DNA from: JASDSY01 sp041441465
GTDB taxonomy: Bacteria; Muiribacteriota; UBA9980
Direction of reading: 5' to 3'
NCBI GenBank assembly: GCA_041441465.1
Contig: JASDSY010000022.1
Location: 367,107-431,106 of the forward strand
Length of the DNA stretch: 64,000 nt
Every line of letters begins with the position of its first letter. Position 1 is the first letter of the stretch. The notes beneath the pieces were generated by a model that made no database searches, had not been told where the DNA came from, and was given only the letters and a program-made list of their open reading frames with translations. This document shows, piece after piece, positions 1 to 8,135 of the stretch. Both the position numbers and the translations under genes were made by a program.

Positions 1-1
1 A

Positions 2-754
2 TATTATAATAAAGGCCGTAAAAAAACCGGAATCATAATAATGGCAGACAGCGGCGATTTGCGTGAAGGCGTTCCGCTCAATGAACTTGACTGCTTTTTA
101 AAAAAGGCGCTGGCGATAAAAAACGCGGATATAAAAGGAATAGCTACCAATCATGCTTGTTTTTCAGGAATAGTCCCGACAAATGCAAACCTTAATTACT
201 TCATGGATATGGTCGAGAAAGCCGAAAAAAGAAATAAATTTGAATTCGAGATAATTTCCGGCGGAAACAGCTCATTAATCGGTCTCATAGAAAATAATAA
301 AATACCAGAACGCATAAACAACGTGCGGATAGGCGAAGCTATATTACTCGGTACGGACGTGCTTACAAGGCAGCCGATCAAATGGCTAAATCAGGGAGTA
401 TTCAAGGCAAGGGCGGAAATCCTGGAATACCGTGAAAAAGAAGCCATAATAGAAGGGATAAGAACACAAAACGCTTTCGCCGAAATTTTAAACGTAAACA
501 GCAGCTTCACCGGCGGCAAGCTTCATAAAAGAGCGCTTTTAAATCTCGGCAAGCGGCATTTCATGGTTAACGGAATAAAACCGCTCAATAAAGGAATTTA
601 TGTCGTCGGCGCATCGTCCGATTATACAATACTTGATATGACAGGCGGCAAAGAAGCGAAACATCCCGAGTTCATCGAACTCGAACTTGACTATCCGGCG
701 CTTATGAGCGTCATGCAAGTCATAGGAAAAAATATCAATTTCGAAATCATATAA
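2..754 (+). CDS. Alanine/ornithine racemase family PLP enzyme (5'-truncated)
   Basis: The open frame enters from the left window edge, so the start codon and the N-terminal PLP-lysine region are outside; about 250 C-terminal residues are visible. The family interconverts L- and D-amino acids in the cytoplasm. Upstream of the first ATG (41) the frame already reads residues that fit the family (KTGIIIMADSGDLREG), so that ATG is internal. Other signatures are LTRQPIKWLNQ and, near the C-terminus, GIYVVGASSDYTILDM, which is typical of the ornithine-racemase-like subgroup. Amino-acid specificity cannot be read from this fragment. The next gene is on the opposite strand, so this is the 3' end of its transcription unit. 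Confidence 0.8.
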   Translation, partial: YYNKGRKKTGIIIMADSGDLREGVPLNELDCFLKKALAIKNADIKGIATNHACFSGIVPTNANLNYFMDMVEKAEKRNKFEFEIISGGNSSLIGLIENNKIPERINNVRIGEAILLGTDVLTRQPIKWLNQGVFKARAEILEYREKEAIIEGIRTQNAFAEILNVNSSFTGGKLHKRALLNLGKRHFMVNGIKPLNKGIYVVGASSDYTILDMTGGKEAKHPEFIELELDYPALMSVMQVIGKNINFEII

Positions 755-930
755 ATTCAACTAATGTCTAAAAACATATTTTAAAAAATAAAAAAACTTA
801 ACTATCAAATCCAAATGTAAGGAATGGTAATTAAGCTTTTTTAGGTAAATAAATTTTACATAATCCGGCTAAATAAAAAAATCTCGACTGAAAATTTATA
901 GAGACATTAAAATAAAACGCCGGCGGCAGT

Positions 931-1476
931 TCATAATCCGAGTTCGGCGCTTATAGTGCGCATCGCCTCGAGCGAACCTGCAATGAAATCCTTCAAGGAT
1001 ATGCCCATCTTTTCGATAGCTATTATATTCTCACGTTTCGCTCCGGCGGCGAATCGTTTTTCGTTGAATCTTTTCATTATGAACTCCGCGTCAATAGAAG
1101 AAAGTTTCTTATCGGGATGGATCAATGCACCGGCGACAATTAAGCCGGTTACCTGATCGGCCGAAAATAAGACGCGCGACATCTCATCGCCTTCAGGAGC
1201 AGTTTTAGCGTGATTTGCAACCGCTTCTATTACATCAGCGCTTACCATGTTATTTTTTAATATTTCAGCGCTTTTTTTACCGTGCAATCCGGGACATTCC
1301 TTTGTCAATTCGACATCTATATCATGTATAAGCCCGGCCAATGCCCACTTTTCAGAATCTCCGCCAAACCTTGGCGCATAATGCCTCATTACCGCTTCAG
1401 TAGAAATCATGTGTTTTATCAAGTTTTTATTTTTTACGTATTCCGACAAAAGCTTCATAACATCATTTCTTTGCAT
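931..1476 (-). CDS. HD/HDIG-domain phosphohydrolase
   Basis: A 181-residue cytoplasmic protein with the metal-binding HD pattern: H near the N-terminus, LIHDID around residue 50, NHAK around 85-90 and SADQVTG around 105. HDIG proteins hydrolyse phosphomonoesters or phosphodiesters; the substrate here is unknown. I chose the ATG at 1476 because GGGGAG lies seven bases before it. A longer reading from TTG at 1494 would place that ribosome-binding site inside the gene. It converges with the racemase gene and has no obvious operon partner. Confidence 0.8.
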   Translation of the reverse strand: MQRNDVMKLLSEYVKNKNLIKHMISTEAVMRHYAPRFGGDSEKWALAGLIHDIDVELTKECPGLHGKKSAEILKNNMVSADVIEAVANHAKTAPEGDEMSRVLFSADQVTGLIVAGALIHPDKKLSSIDAEFIMKRFNEKRFAAGAKRENIIAIEKMGISLKDFIAGSLEAMRTISAELGL

Positions 1477-1591
1477 ATCAAATCTCCCCGTCAAGTTTTT
1501 CTTAAATTCAATTTTGAGCCGTAACGGCCCCGAAAAATATCATACCGATAATTTTAATACAAATACCGCATATTAATGATTCCGATGAATA

Positions 1592-1652
1592 TGATATATA
1601 TCAAAACCGCGGTTAAGAAAATTCAATAAATTTCCTTGTATGATTTATATCA
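1592..1652. promoter_or_regulatory. Two TGAT-N4-ATCA palindromes (CRP/FNR-type pattern)
   Basis: TGATATATATCA at 1592-1603 is a perfect palindrome. TGATTTATATCA at 1641-1652 repeats the same half-sites 49 bp later. Both lie upstream of the RND operon promoter. The spacing matches the TTGAT-N4-ATCAA layout of FNR/CRP family sites. In such AT-rich DNA this is suggestive only. Confidence 0.3.
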
Positions 1653-1682
1653 TATTTCCGCAAAAAACGCAACTTTACATTT

Positions 1683-1702
1683 TTATGAATAATAATTCAT
1701 TA
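1683..1702. promoter_or_regulatory. Upstream operator-like palindrome of RND operon
   Basis: TTATGAA-N6-TTCATTA, a 20-bp dyad ending 13 bp before the -35 element. It matches the dyad at 1752-1771 in both half-site sequence and spacer length. The size and layout fit a dimeric TetR- or MarR-type repressor. No regulator gene lies next to the operon. Confidence 0.5.
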
Positions 1703-1715
1703 CATCCAATCCGTA

Positions 1716-1745
1716 TTGACAAGATTATAGCGTATGGTGTATAAT
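1716..1745 (+). promoter_or_regulatory. Sigma-70 promoter of RND efflux operon
   Basis: TTGACA at 1716-1721 and TATAAT at 1740-1745 with an 18-bp spacer, both boxes perfect consensus. It lies about 95 bp before the first adaptor gene. The strand 1495-1842 otherwise holds only the palindromes listed separately and no gene. A consensus promoter between two matching palindromes suggests strong expression held down by a repressor. Confidence 0.75.
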
Positions 1746-1751
1746 ATTTTT

Positions 1752-1771
1752 TTATGAAATACTGTTCATAA
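1752..1771. promoter_or_regulatory. Downstream operator-like palindrome of RND operon
   Basis: TTATGAA-N6-TTCATAA, perfect seven-base arms, starting six bases after the -10 box and so covering the expected transcription start. It is the better copy of the dyad at 1683-1702. A protein bound here would block RNA polymerase directly. Confidence 0.55.
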
Positions 1772-1842
1772 AAAATAAAAAAAGCCGATAAAAACAAAAG
1801 TAATTTAAAAAATCAGTCAAAAAGGCGAGGTCGTTAATTTTT

Positions 1843-2727
1843 ATGAAAAGAGCGTTATTTTTTATTGTAATTACCATGACATTATTAATACCGAACGTGC
1901 AAATCAGCGGCGGATTTAAATTAACCTTTGAAAATAAGGCGTTTGCTTCATATGAAAGCCGCGTCGGAGAACAAATCGATATCTACGGAATTACGGCGCC
2001 GTTTAAAAAAGTAGACATAGCCGCAAAAGCAGCCGGCACCATTGAATCTCTTGATTTTTCCGAAGGAAGTAAAGTAAACGCCGGCGATACGCTGTTTAAA
2101 ATAGACGGCTCTGATTATGAATTACAGGTCAAGCTTTCAAAAACGCAGGTTGAAAAAGCTAATGTAGAGCTTTGCAAAGCGGTATCCGATTTCAACAGGA
2201 TAGAAGCGCTTTATCAGTCAAAGTATACGACGCGTCAGAATTTCGACAATGCCAGGTTCGCAGTCAGCGCGGCACGGGCAAACCTTAATACAGCAGAAGC
2301 CAATTTAAGGATCGCCCAAACCGCGCTTTCAAATACGCTGGTCAAATCGCCTGTATGCGGAGTCATATCCGTCAAATATAAAGAAAAAGGCGATTTCATA
2401 GATAAAGGCAGACCGGTCCTCGAAATAATGGATATAAGCATAATAAAGGCAAAATTAAAAATACCGGAACACGCGTTAAATTCAATCAAAAAAGGCAATA
2501 TACTTGATGTTTCGATTGACGCATACCCGGCCGAAAATTTCAGCGCCGAAATTTATGAAATAAAACCGGTAGGCGATTGGCAAACCCATTTCTTTGAAAT
2601 ATCAGCTTTAATAAGTAATCCGGATCAAAAAATTAAGACCGGCATGTTTTTGAAATCAAAGATAATTCTTGACAACAACAGTCAAAAAAATTATAGTATA
2701 TTAAGAATTAATAACAATAATTACTAA
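1843..2727 (+). CDS. RND efflux periplasmic adaptor (HlyD/AcrA family), first copy
   Basis: A 294-residue membrane-fusion protein expected to link an inner-membrane RND pump to an outer-membrane channel. An N-terminal hydrophobic stretch (about residues 4-22) acts as signal or anchor. A lipoyl half-motif (GTIESLDFSEGSKVNAGD) follows at about 66-83, then an alpha-helical hairpin (about 100-165), the second lipoyl half (SPVCGVISVKYKEKGDFI, about 169-186) and a beta-barrel region. It is shorter than AcrA. It heads the operon, with the pump gene 34 bp downstream. It is clearly paralogous to the second adaptor at 5934-6818; both share GEIYEIKPVGD-like and KTGMFLK/KAGMFLK segments. Confidence 0.9.
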   Translation: MKRALFFIVITMTLLIPNVQISGGFKLTFENKAFASYESRVGEQIDIYGITAPFKKVDIAAKAAGTIESLDFSEGSKVNAGDTLFKIDGSDYELQVKLSKTQVEKANVELCKAVSDFNRIEALYQSKYTTRQNFDNARFAVSAARANLNTAEANLRIAQTALSNTLVKSPVCGVISVKYKEKGDFIDKGRPVLEIMDISIIKAKLKIPEHALNSIKKGNILDVSIDAYPAENFSAEIYEIKPVGDWQTHFFEISALISNPDQKIKTGMFLKSKIILDNNSQKNYSILRINNNNY

Positions 2728-2761
2728 CTTATTATAAAACACATTAAGGGAGAACTGAAAA

Positions 2762-5700
2762 ATGTTTTTATCAGAAGTCAGCGTAAACAGGCCAGTATTT
2801 ACCACAATGATAGTTTCCGCTTTAGTCGTTTTCGGCATAATCTGCTATACGATGATAGGCGTAGACCTCATGCCGAACGTAGAATTTCCTTATGTTACCG
2901 TAATGACCACTTTAAAGGGCGGCTCTCCGGAAACGTTGGAACTCAAAGTCACGGATAAAATAGAAGAAGTAGTCAATACAATAAGCGGCATAAAGGAAAT
3001 GCGTTCCGTCTCGCTCGAAAATGTAAGCCAGATAGTCATTCAATTCGAGCTTGAAAAAAATGTCGATGTTGCCGCACAGGAAGTCCGCGACAAAATAGCC
3101 AGGGTAAAGAGCGAATTACCTAAAGAAGCCGACGAGCCGGTAGTCGAAAAACTGGATATAGGCGCAAAACCAGTAATATCAATGGTCGTTGCGTCAGATA
3201 TGTCGATACGCGACACAACTAAATATTCCAAGGACGTAATAAAAGAATATCTTCAAAAACTCAGCGGTGTCGGCTCAATCAAAATAATAGGCGGGCTCGA
3301 ACGCCAGATAAGAATCTGGCTTCATAATGAAAAAATGATCCGCCATGATATCACCGTTTCAGAAGTGACGCGCGCGCTCCAGACCGAGAATATTGAAATA
3401 CCCGGCGGCAGCCTCGAAACAGGCCCGCGCGATATAGTTGTCAAAGTAAAAGGCGAAATCGAAAAAATAGAAGATTTCAAAAAATTAAATGTCGCGATAA
3501 AAAACGGCTATACCGTCAAACTGGGCGACGTAGCGACTATAGAAGACGGCGTCGAAGACCAGAAAAACTACGCGCGCTTGAACGGCAAGCAGGCCGTCGC
3601 CGTGCAGGTATCCAAACAGAGCGGTACGAATACCGTCAAAGTCGCAGATGACGTAAAAAACGCGCTTGAAAAACTGAAACCGCAGCTTCCAAAAGGAATG
3701 GAAATAAAAATAGTTTCCGACCAATCCAAATACATAAAAATATCGATAGAGGAAGTTTTCTTCCACCTGATATTCGGCGGCGGACTGGCGATTCTTATAG
3801 TTTTCGTGTTCTTAAGAAACGTCAAAACAACCCTTATTTCAGCGCTGGCAATACCGACATCGGTTATTTCAACATTCGCCTTCATGAAGTATATGAATTT
3901 TACATTCAATAACCTCACGATGCTCGCGCTCTCGCTTTCGATAGGTATGCTTATAGACGACGCCATAGTCGTGCTGGAAAATATATACAGGCACCAGGCC
4001 GAAGAAGGCAAAGGAATGATAGAAGCCGCCTTAACCGGCACATCGGAAATAGGGCTCGCCGTCGTAGCCACGACATTTTCAATAGTGGCGGTTTTCGTTC
4101 CGGTCGCTTTCATGAAGGGCCTCATCGGCCGCTTCTTCTTTGAATTCGGCATGACCGTCACATTCGCTGTATTAATTTCACTTTTTATATCTTTTACAAT
4201 GACCCCAATGCTTTGCTCGCGTTTTATGAAAGTTACTAAATCTCACGGATTTTTTTATAACCTCCTCGAAAAAATATTCGACGGCATTGACGCATTTTAT
4301 TTATTTTTCCTTAGAATCAGTTTAAGAATGAGGCTTGTAGTTATCATATTGAGCGTACTGTTATTACTCGGAAGCCTTAATATGGCCAAACTCATAAAGA
4401 GTGAATTTACGCCGGACGAAGATAAAGACCAATTCTCCATAAACATAGAAACTCCGACAGGCTCTTCGATCGAATACACTCAAAATGTAATGAAAGATCT
4501 TGAAAAAGAGTTGATCAACAATAAAAAAATAATAACTGTCTATTCGACCGTAGCCGCCGATGCTCAGGAAAAAGCGAATGCCGGGAATATATTCGTCGAA
4601 TTGATTCCAAAAGCGCAGCGTCCCGAAGAATCTCAAATGGCTGTCATGACAAAATACCGGCAGATATTTAAAAATTTTGAAAAAGGCATAGTTACAATTG
4701 AAAATGTTTCGGATATAGGCTCGAGCGGCGGCCGTAACGCTTCGCTGCAATATGTTTTACAGGGGCCAAACCTCGAAAAATTAAATGAATACGCCATTCA
4801 GTTAATCGACAAACTCAAACAGGTAAAAGGCATTGTCGACATTGACACCACTTATAAAACCGGAAAACCGGAAGCAAGCGTTTATATAGACCGCGACAGG
4901 GCATCACAGCTTTATGTCCCTATCGCTTCAATAGCTTCGGCTGTGCGCACGCTCGTCGGCGGCGAAAAAGTTTCAAAATTCAAGGAAGGCGGCAACCAAT
5001 ACGACGTTAATGTCCGCCTGGCTTTAAGCGAAAGAAACGCCATCGACAGCATAAATAATTTTTATGTGCGCTCGGCGTCCGGGCAGGCAATCGACTTTAA
5101 AAACCTGGTCAAAATCGAGCAAAGTTCGGGGCCGACACAAATTAACAGATTGAACAGGCAAAGGCAGATAACGATTCTTGCAAACCTCGATAATTTGCCT
5201 ATGGGCGAAGCGATTAACGAAATAAACAAGCTCAGCGCAAGCATAAAAATGCCGCCTGAATATTCAGGAAAATTCACGGGCATGGCCGATATTATGAAAG
5301 AATCTTTCCAGAGCATATTTTTCGCTCTTTTCCTCGCTATCCTCATAGTTTATATGATCCTGGCATCGCAGTTCGAAAGTTTCATACATCCGTTTACTAT
5401 AATGCTTTCGCTGCCGCTTTCGGTAATCGGCGCGCTCGGCGGCCTTTTGATTTTCAAAAAAACATTGAGTATATTCAGTTTGATTGGTATAATAATGCTT
5501 ATGGGCCTTGTCACTAAAAACGCCATACTGCTTATAGATTACATTATAACGCTCAGGCACAACGGATTCAACAGATTCGACGCCATAATAAAAGCCGGTC
5601 CGACAAGGCTGCGCCCTATATTGATGACAACCGCCGCAATGGTTTTCGGAATGCTACCTATCGCCATGTCGACAGGCTCCGGTTCCGAATCAAGAAGCCC

Positions 5701-5845
5701 GATGGCAATATGCGTTATCGGCGGCCTTATAACGTCGACCATCCTTACATTGATAGTTATTCCGGTTGTTTATACACTTTTAGATGATATGGTCAGTTAT
5801 TTCACAGGCACAAACGAAAATACGGCGCCGGAAAAACAAGCATAA
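2762..5845 (+). CDS. RND family efflux transporter, AcrB/HAE1-like permease
   Basis: A 1027-residue inner-membrane proton-driven exporter with the AcrB layout: TM1 (about 10-32), a large periplasmic loop, TM2-6, a second periplasmic loop and TM8-12. The proton-relay acidic pair in TM4 is visible in SIGMLIDDAIVVLENI. The MGLVTKNAILLIDY segment in the C-terminal half and the closing GGLITSTILTLIVIPVVY are family hallmarks. A good ribosome-binding site (GGGAG, 2750-2754) precedes the ATG. The substrate is unknown; the class includes hydrophobic/amphiphilic drug exporters. No outer-membrane TolC gene is present in the window, so the channel must be encoded elsewhere. Confidence 0.93.
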   Translation: MFLSEVSVNRPVFTTMIVSALVVFGIICYTMIGVDLMPNVEFPYVTVMTTLKGGSPETLELKVTDKIEEVVNTISGIKEMRSVSLENVSQIVIQFELEKNVDVAAQEVRDKIARVKSELPKEADEPVVEKLDIGAKPVISMVVASDMSIRDTTKYSKDVIKEYLQKLSGVGSIKIIGGLERQIRIWLHNEKMIRHDITVSEVTRALQTENIEIPGGSLETGPRDIVVKVKGEIEKIEDFKKLNVAIKNGYTVKLGDVATIEDGVEDQKNYARLNGKQAVAVQVSKQSGTNTVKVADDVKNALEKLKPQLPKGMEIKIVSDQSKYIKISIEEVFFHLIFGGGLAILIVFVFLRNVKTTLISALAIPTSVISTFAFMKYMNFTFNNLTMLALSLSIGMLIDDAIVVLENIYRHQAEEGKGMIEAALTGTSEIGLAVVATTFSIVAVFVPVAFMKGLIGRFFFEFGMTVTFAVLISLFISFTMTPMLCSRFMKVTKSHGFFYNLLEKIFDGIDAFYLFFLRISLRMRLVVIILSVLLLLGSLNMAKLIKSEFTPDEDKDQFSINIETPTGSSIEYTQNVMKDLEKELINNKKIITVYSTVAADAQEKANAGNIFVELIPKAQRPEESQMAVMTKYRQIFKNFEKGIVTIENVSDIGSSGGRNASLQYVLQGPNLEKLNEYAIQLIDKLKQVKGIVDIDTTYKTGKPEASVYIDRDRASQLYVPIASIASAVRTLVGGEKVSKFKEGGNQYDVNVRLALSERNAIDSINNFYVRSASGQAIDFKNLVKIEQSSGPTQINRLNRQRQITILANLDNLPMGEAINEINKLSASIKMPPEYSGKFTGMADIMKESFQSIFFALFLAILIVYMILASQFESFIHPFTIMLSLPLSVIGALGGLLIFKKTLSIFSLIGIIMLMGLVTKNAILLIDYIITLRHNGFNRFDAIIKAGPTRLRPILMTTAAMVFGMLPIAMSTGSGSESRSPMAICVIGGLITSTILTLIVIPVVYTLLDDMVSYFTGTNENTAPEKQA

Positions 5846-5933
5846 AATAAAACTTAATTCGATTCAAATAATTCATTTTGTTTATATTTTCTATAATTAT
5901 AAAAAAATTATTAATTTTAATGAGGTGTTAACA

Positions 5934-6818
5934 GTGATCAGCAAGTTAAAAAAGATTATTATTTTATCAATAGCGGCGGCATTGCTGCAGCCCTTCCCGG
6001 CCGGCCAGGCGTTAGCGGTAAACGATCATGCATTATCAGTACAAAGCGATAAAGCCGGCGAAGGTCATACCATGAAATTACCTATCATACAGGCGACTGC
6101 GGAAACGGAAATAGTGGTTTACGGCACGGCGGCGCCGTTCCAGACCGTGGATATATCCTCAAAAGTCGCCGGCAATATAGAATTTCTTCCATTTTTAGAA
6201 GGCGATTCGGTAAAAACCGGCGAAGTGCTCTTTAAAATCGATAAGGTAGACTACGAGCTGCAGGTTAATGCCGCAAAAACCCAGGTAGAAAGAGCTAAAG
6301 TCGCGCTCGACCAGGCTTCGCTCGAATATCAGCGCGCAGCCGAACTAGTAAGGAGTAACTCAGCGTCCGTCCAGGCGAAAGATAACGCCAATTTTGCCCG
6401 CCTCGCCGCGCAGGCATCATTAAATTCCGCCGACGCCGCCTTAAAAATAGCGGAAAACACCCTCGGCAACACTCAAATGATAGCCCCAATGAACGGCGTT
6501 ATCGCAACTAAATACAGGGAAATCGGCGATTTCATAGATAAAGGAAAACCGGTTTTACAGCTTGTCAATCTCGATCAAATAAAAGCGAAGCTGCGCGTGC
6601 CCGAACTTTTAGTTTCCAAAATAAAAAAAGGCGATAAAATTTCGATATTCGTCGATTCTTACGAATCAGACACATTCACCGGCGAAATTTACGAAATAAA
6701 GCCGGTCGGCGATTCGCTGACTCACTTCTTCGAAGTCACGGCTATAATAAAAAATACTGAAAAGAAACTTAAAGCCGGTATGTTTTTAAAAGCCACAATA
6801 AAAAAAGGTGATAATTAA
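5934..6818 (+). CDS. RND efflux periplasmic adaptor, second copy
   Basis: A 294-residue HlyD-family adaptor, the same length as the first copy. I chose GTG at 5934 because GAGGTG (5922-5927) precedes it by six bases; an upstream reading from 5784 would overlap the pump gene and lacks a signal peptide at its start. Residues 1-28 form a Sec signal ending near GQALA. Then come a lipoyl half (VAGNIEFLPFLEGDSVKTG), a helical hairpin and MIAPMNGVIATKYREIGDFI. Two adaptors flanking one pump suggest a heteromeric adaptor ring or alternative adaptors. The next gene begins immediately after the stop. Confidence 0.9.
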   Translation: MISKLKKIIILSIAAALLQPFPAGQALAVNDHALSVQSDKAGEGHTMKLPIIQATAETEIVVYGTAAPFQTVDISSKVAGNIEFLPFLEGDSVKTGEVLFKIDKVDYELQVNAAKTQVERAKVALDQASLEYQRAAELVRSNSASVQAKDNANFARLAAQASLNSADAALKIAENTLGNTQMIAPMNGVIATKYREIGDFIDKGKPVLQLVNLDQIKAKLRVPELLVSKIKKGDKISIFVDSYESDTFTGEIYEIKPVGDSLTHFFEVTAIIKNTEKKLKAGMFLKATIKKGDN

Positions 6819-6819
6819 A

Positions 6820-7971
6820 ATGCATTTATCGTACGGGGCGTTAAATGCCGTATTAGCAGCGCTGCTATTCGGGCTGAGCGCGCCGGCCGCGAAATTGCTT
6901 GCCGGCGAAATTCATCCGTTTCTGCTGGCCGGAATATTATACTGCGGCTCCGGAATCGGCGTATCGATATGGATTTTTCTCAAAAGTAAAATTTTCAGTA
7001 CCAGCCTGCATTCAAACGAGGCGTCGCTATCTAAAAAGGACCTGCCATGGCTTCTTGGCGCCACTTTGGCGGGCGGTTTTCTCGCGCCGATACTTCTTGT
7101 TTTCGGCCTCAAAAATTCCGCGGCTTCAGCGGCTTCGCTTCTTCTGAATCTTGAAGGCGTATTCACCGCCATCCTCGCGTGGTTTGTTTTCAGGGAAAAT
7201 TTCGACAACAGGATCGCGCTCGGAATGGTTTTTATCACGGCCGGCGGCGCGCTGCTTTCATGGACAGGCACACCGGATATTAATAACTTTTTCAGCGGGC
7301 CTGCGCTAATTATTGCCGCGTGCCTGTTATGGGGCATCGACAATAATCTCACCAAAAAAGTTTCAGCCGGCGATCCGTTTCAGATAACGGCATTTAAGGG
7401 AATACTCGCAGGATTTACAAATCTTTTCATATCGACGGTTATTCTTAATGTGAACATACCTTCATTTAAAAATATCGCAGCAGCAATGACCGTCGGATTT
7501 CTCGGATACGGCCTCAGCCTTGTGCTGTTCGTTCTGGCGTTAAGGCATATCGGCACTTCCCGTACCGGCGCCTATTTTTCGCTCGCTCCATTTTTCGGCG
7601 CATTTGCGTCTTTCTTAATATTTAACGACCAATTATCATTCATGTTTTTAATTTCGGCGTTTCTAATGGCTGCCGGCGTTTACTGCCACGTAACGGAAAA
7701 CCATGAGCATGAGCATATCCACGCAACTATAGTCCACGAACACAGCCACTGCCATGACGGCAGCGACGAACACCATAACCATATACATCAAAATGAAACC
7801 GATATTGAAAATCACAAACATGCTATAAAATCAGAAAAACTATTAAAATTATTCAATTTCTTTCATTTCAGCAAAAGATTCCAGCACAGTCACGTCCATG
7901 TGCATAACAAGCTGATTCATAAGCACAGCCATTACCCGGATATCCACCATGAGCACGAGCATCAGCATTGA
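6820..7971 (+). CDS. EamA/DMT-family exporter with histidine-rich C-terminal tail
   Basis: A 383-residue inner-membrane protein. Residues 1-285 contain about ten membrane helices in two EamA repeats (for example SAASLLLNLEGVFTAILAW and TSRTGAYFSLAPFFGAFASF). From about residue 290 to the end it is packed with His: HEHEHIHATIVHEHSHCHD, then HSHVHVHNKLIHKHSHYPD and HHEHEHQH. That tail should bind transition metals such as Ni, Co, Zn or Cu in the cytoplasm. ATG at 6820 has AAGGTG nine bases upstream; GTG at 6808 is an alternative that overlaps the adaptor gene. Translational coupling to the adaptor suggests co-regulation with the RND pump. I recall DMT proteins with similar HxH tails in other bacteria; whether the metal is substrate or signal is unknown. 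Confidence 0.85.
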   Translation: MHLSYGALNAVLAALLFGLSAPAAKLLAGEIHPFLLAGILYCGSGIGVSIWIFLKSKIFSTSLHSNEASLSKKDLPWLLGATLAGGFLAPILLVFGLKNSAASAASLLLNLEGVFTAILAWFVFRENFDNRIALGMVFITAGGALLSWTGTPDINNFFSGPALIIAACLLWGIDNNLTKKVSAGDPFQITAFKGILAGFTNLFISTVILNVNIPSFKNIAAAMTVGFLGYGLSLVLFVLALRHIGTSRTGAYFSLAPFFGAFASFLIFNDQLSFMFLISAFLMAAGVYCHVTENHEHEHIHATIVHEHSHCHDGSDEHHNHIHQNETDIENHKHAIKSEKLLKLFNFFHFSKRFQHSHVHVHNKLIHKHSHYPDIHHEHEHQH

Positions 7972-8135
7972 TATAGTTAATCTTTCCGATCTTATGAATT
8001 ATAATTCACTATATTTCAAAAATAACAAAATCAACAATAAATTTAATAAAATAAAGATGATTTTTTTGTTATTTCTTTAAGCTGTCCTTAGAAAACTGCG
8101 CAGCCAATTAGAATAAAACAAAAAATTGCGGCAGG

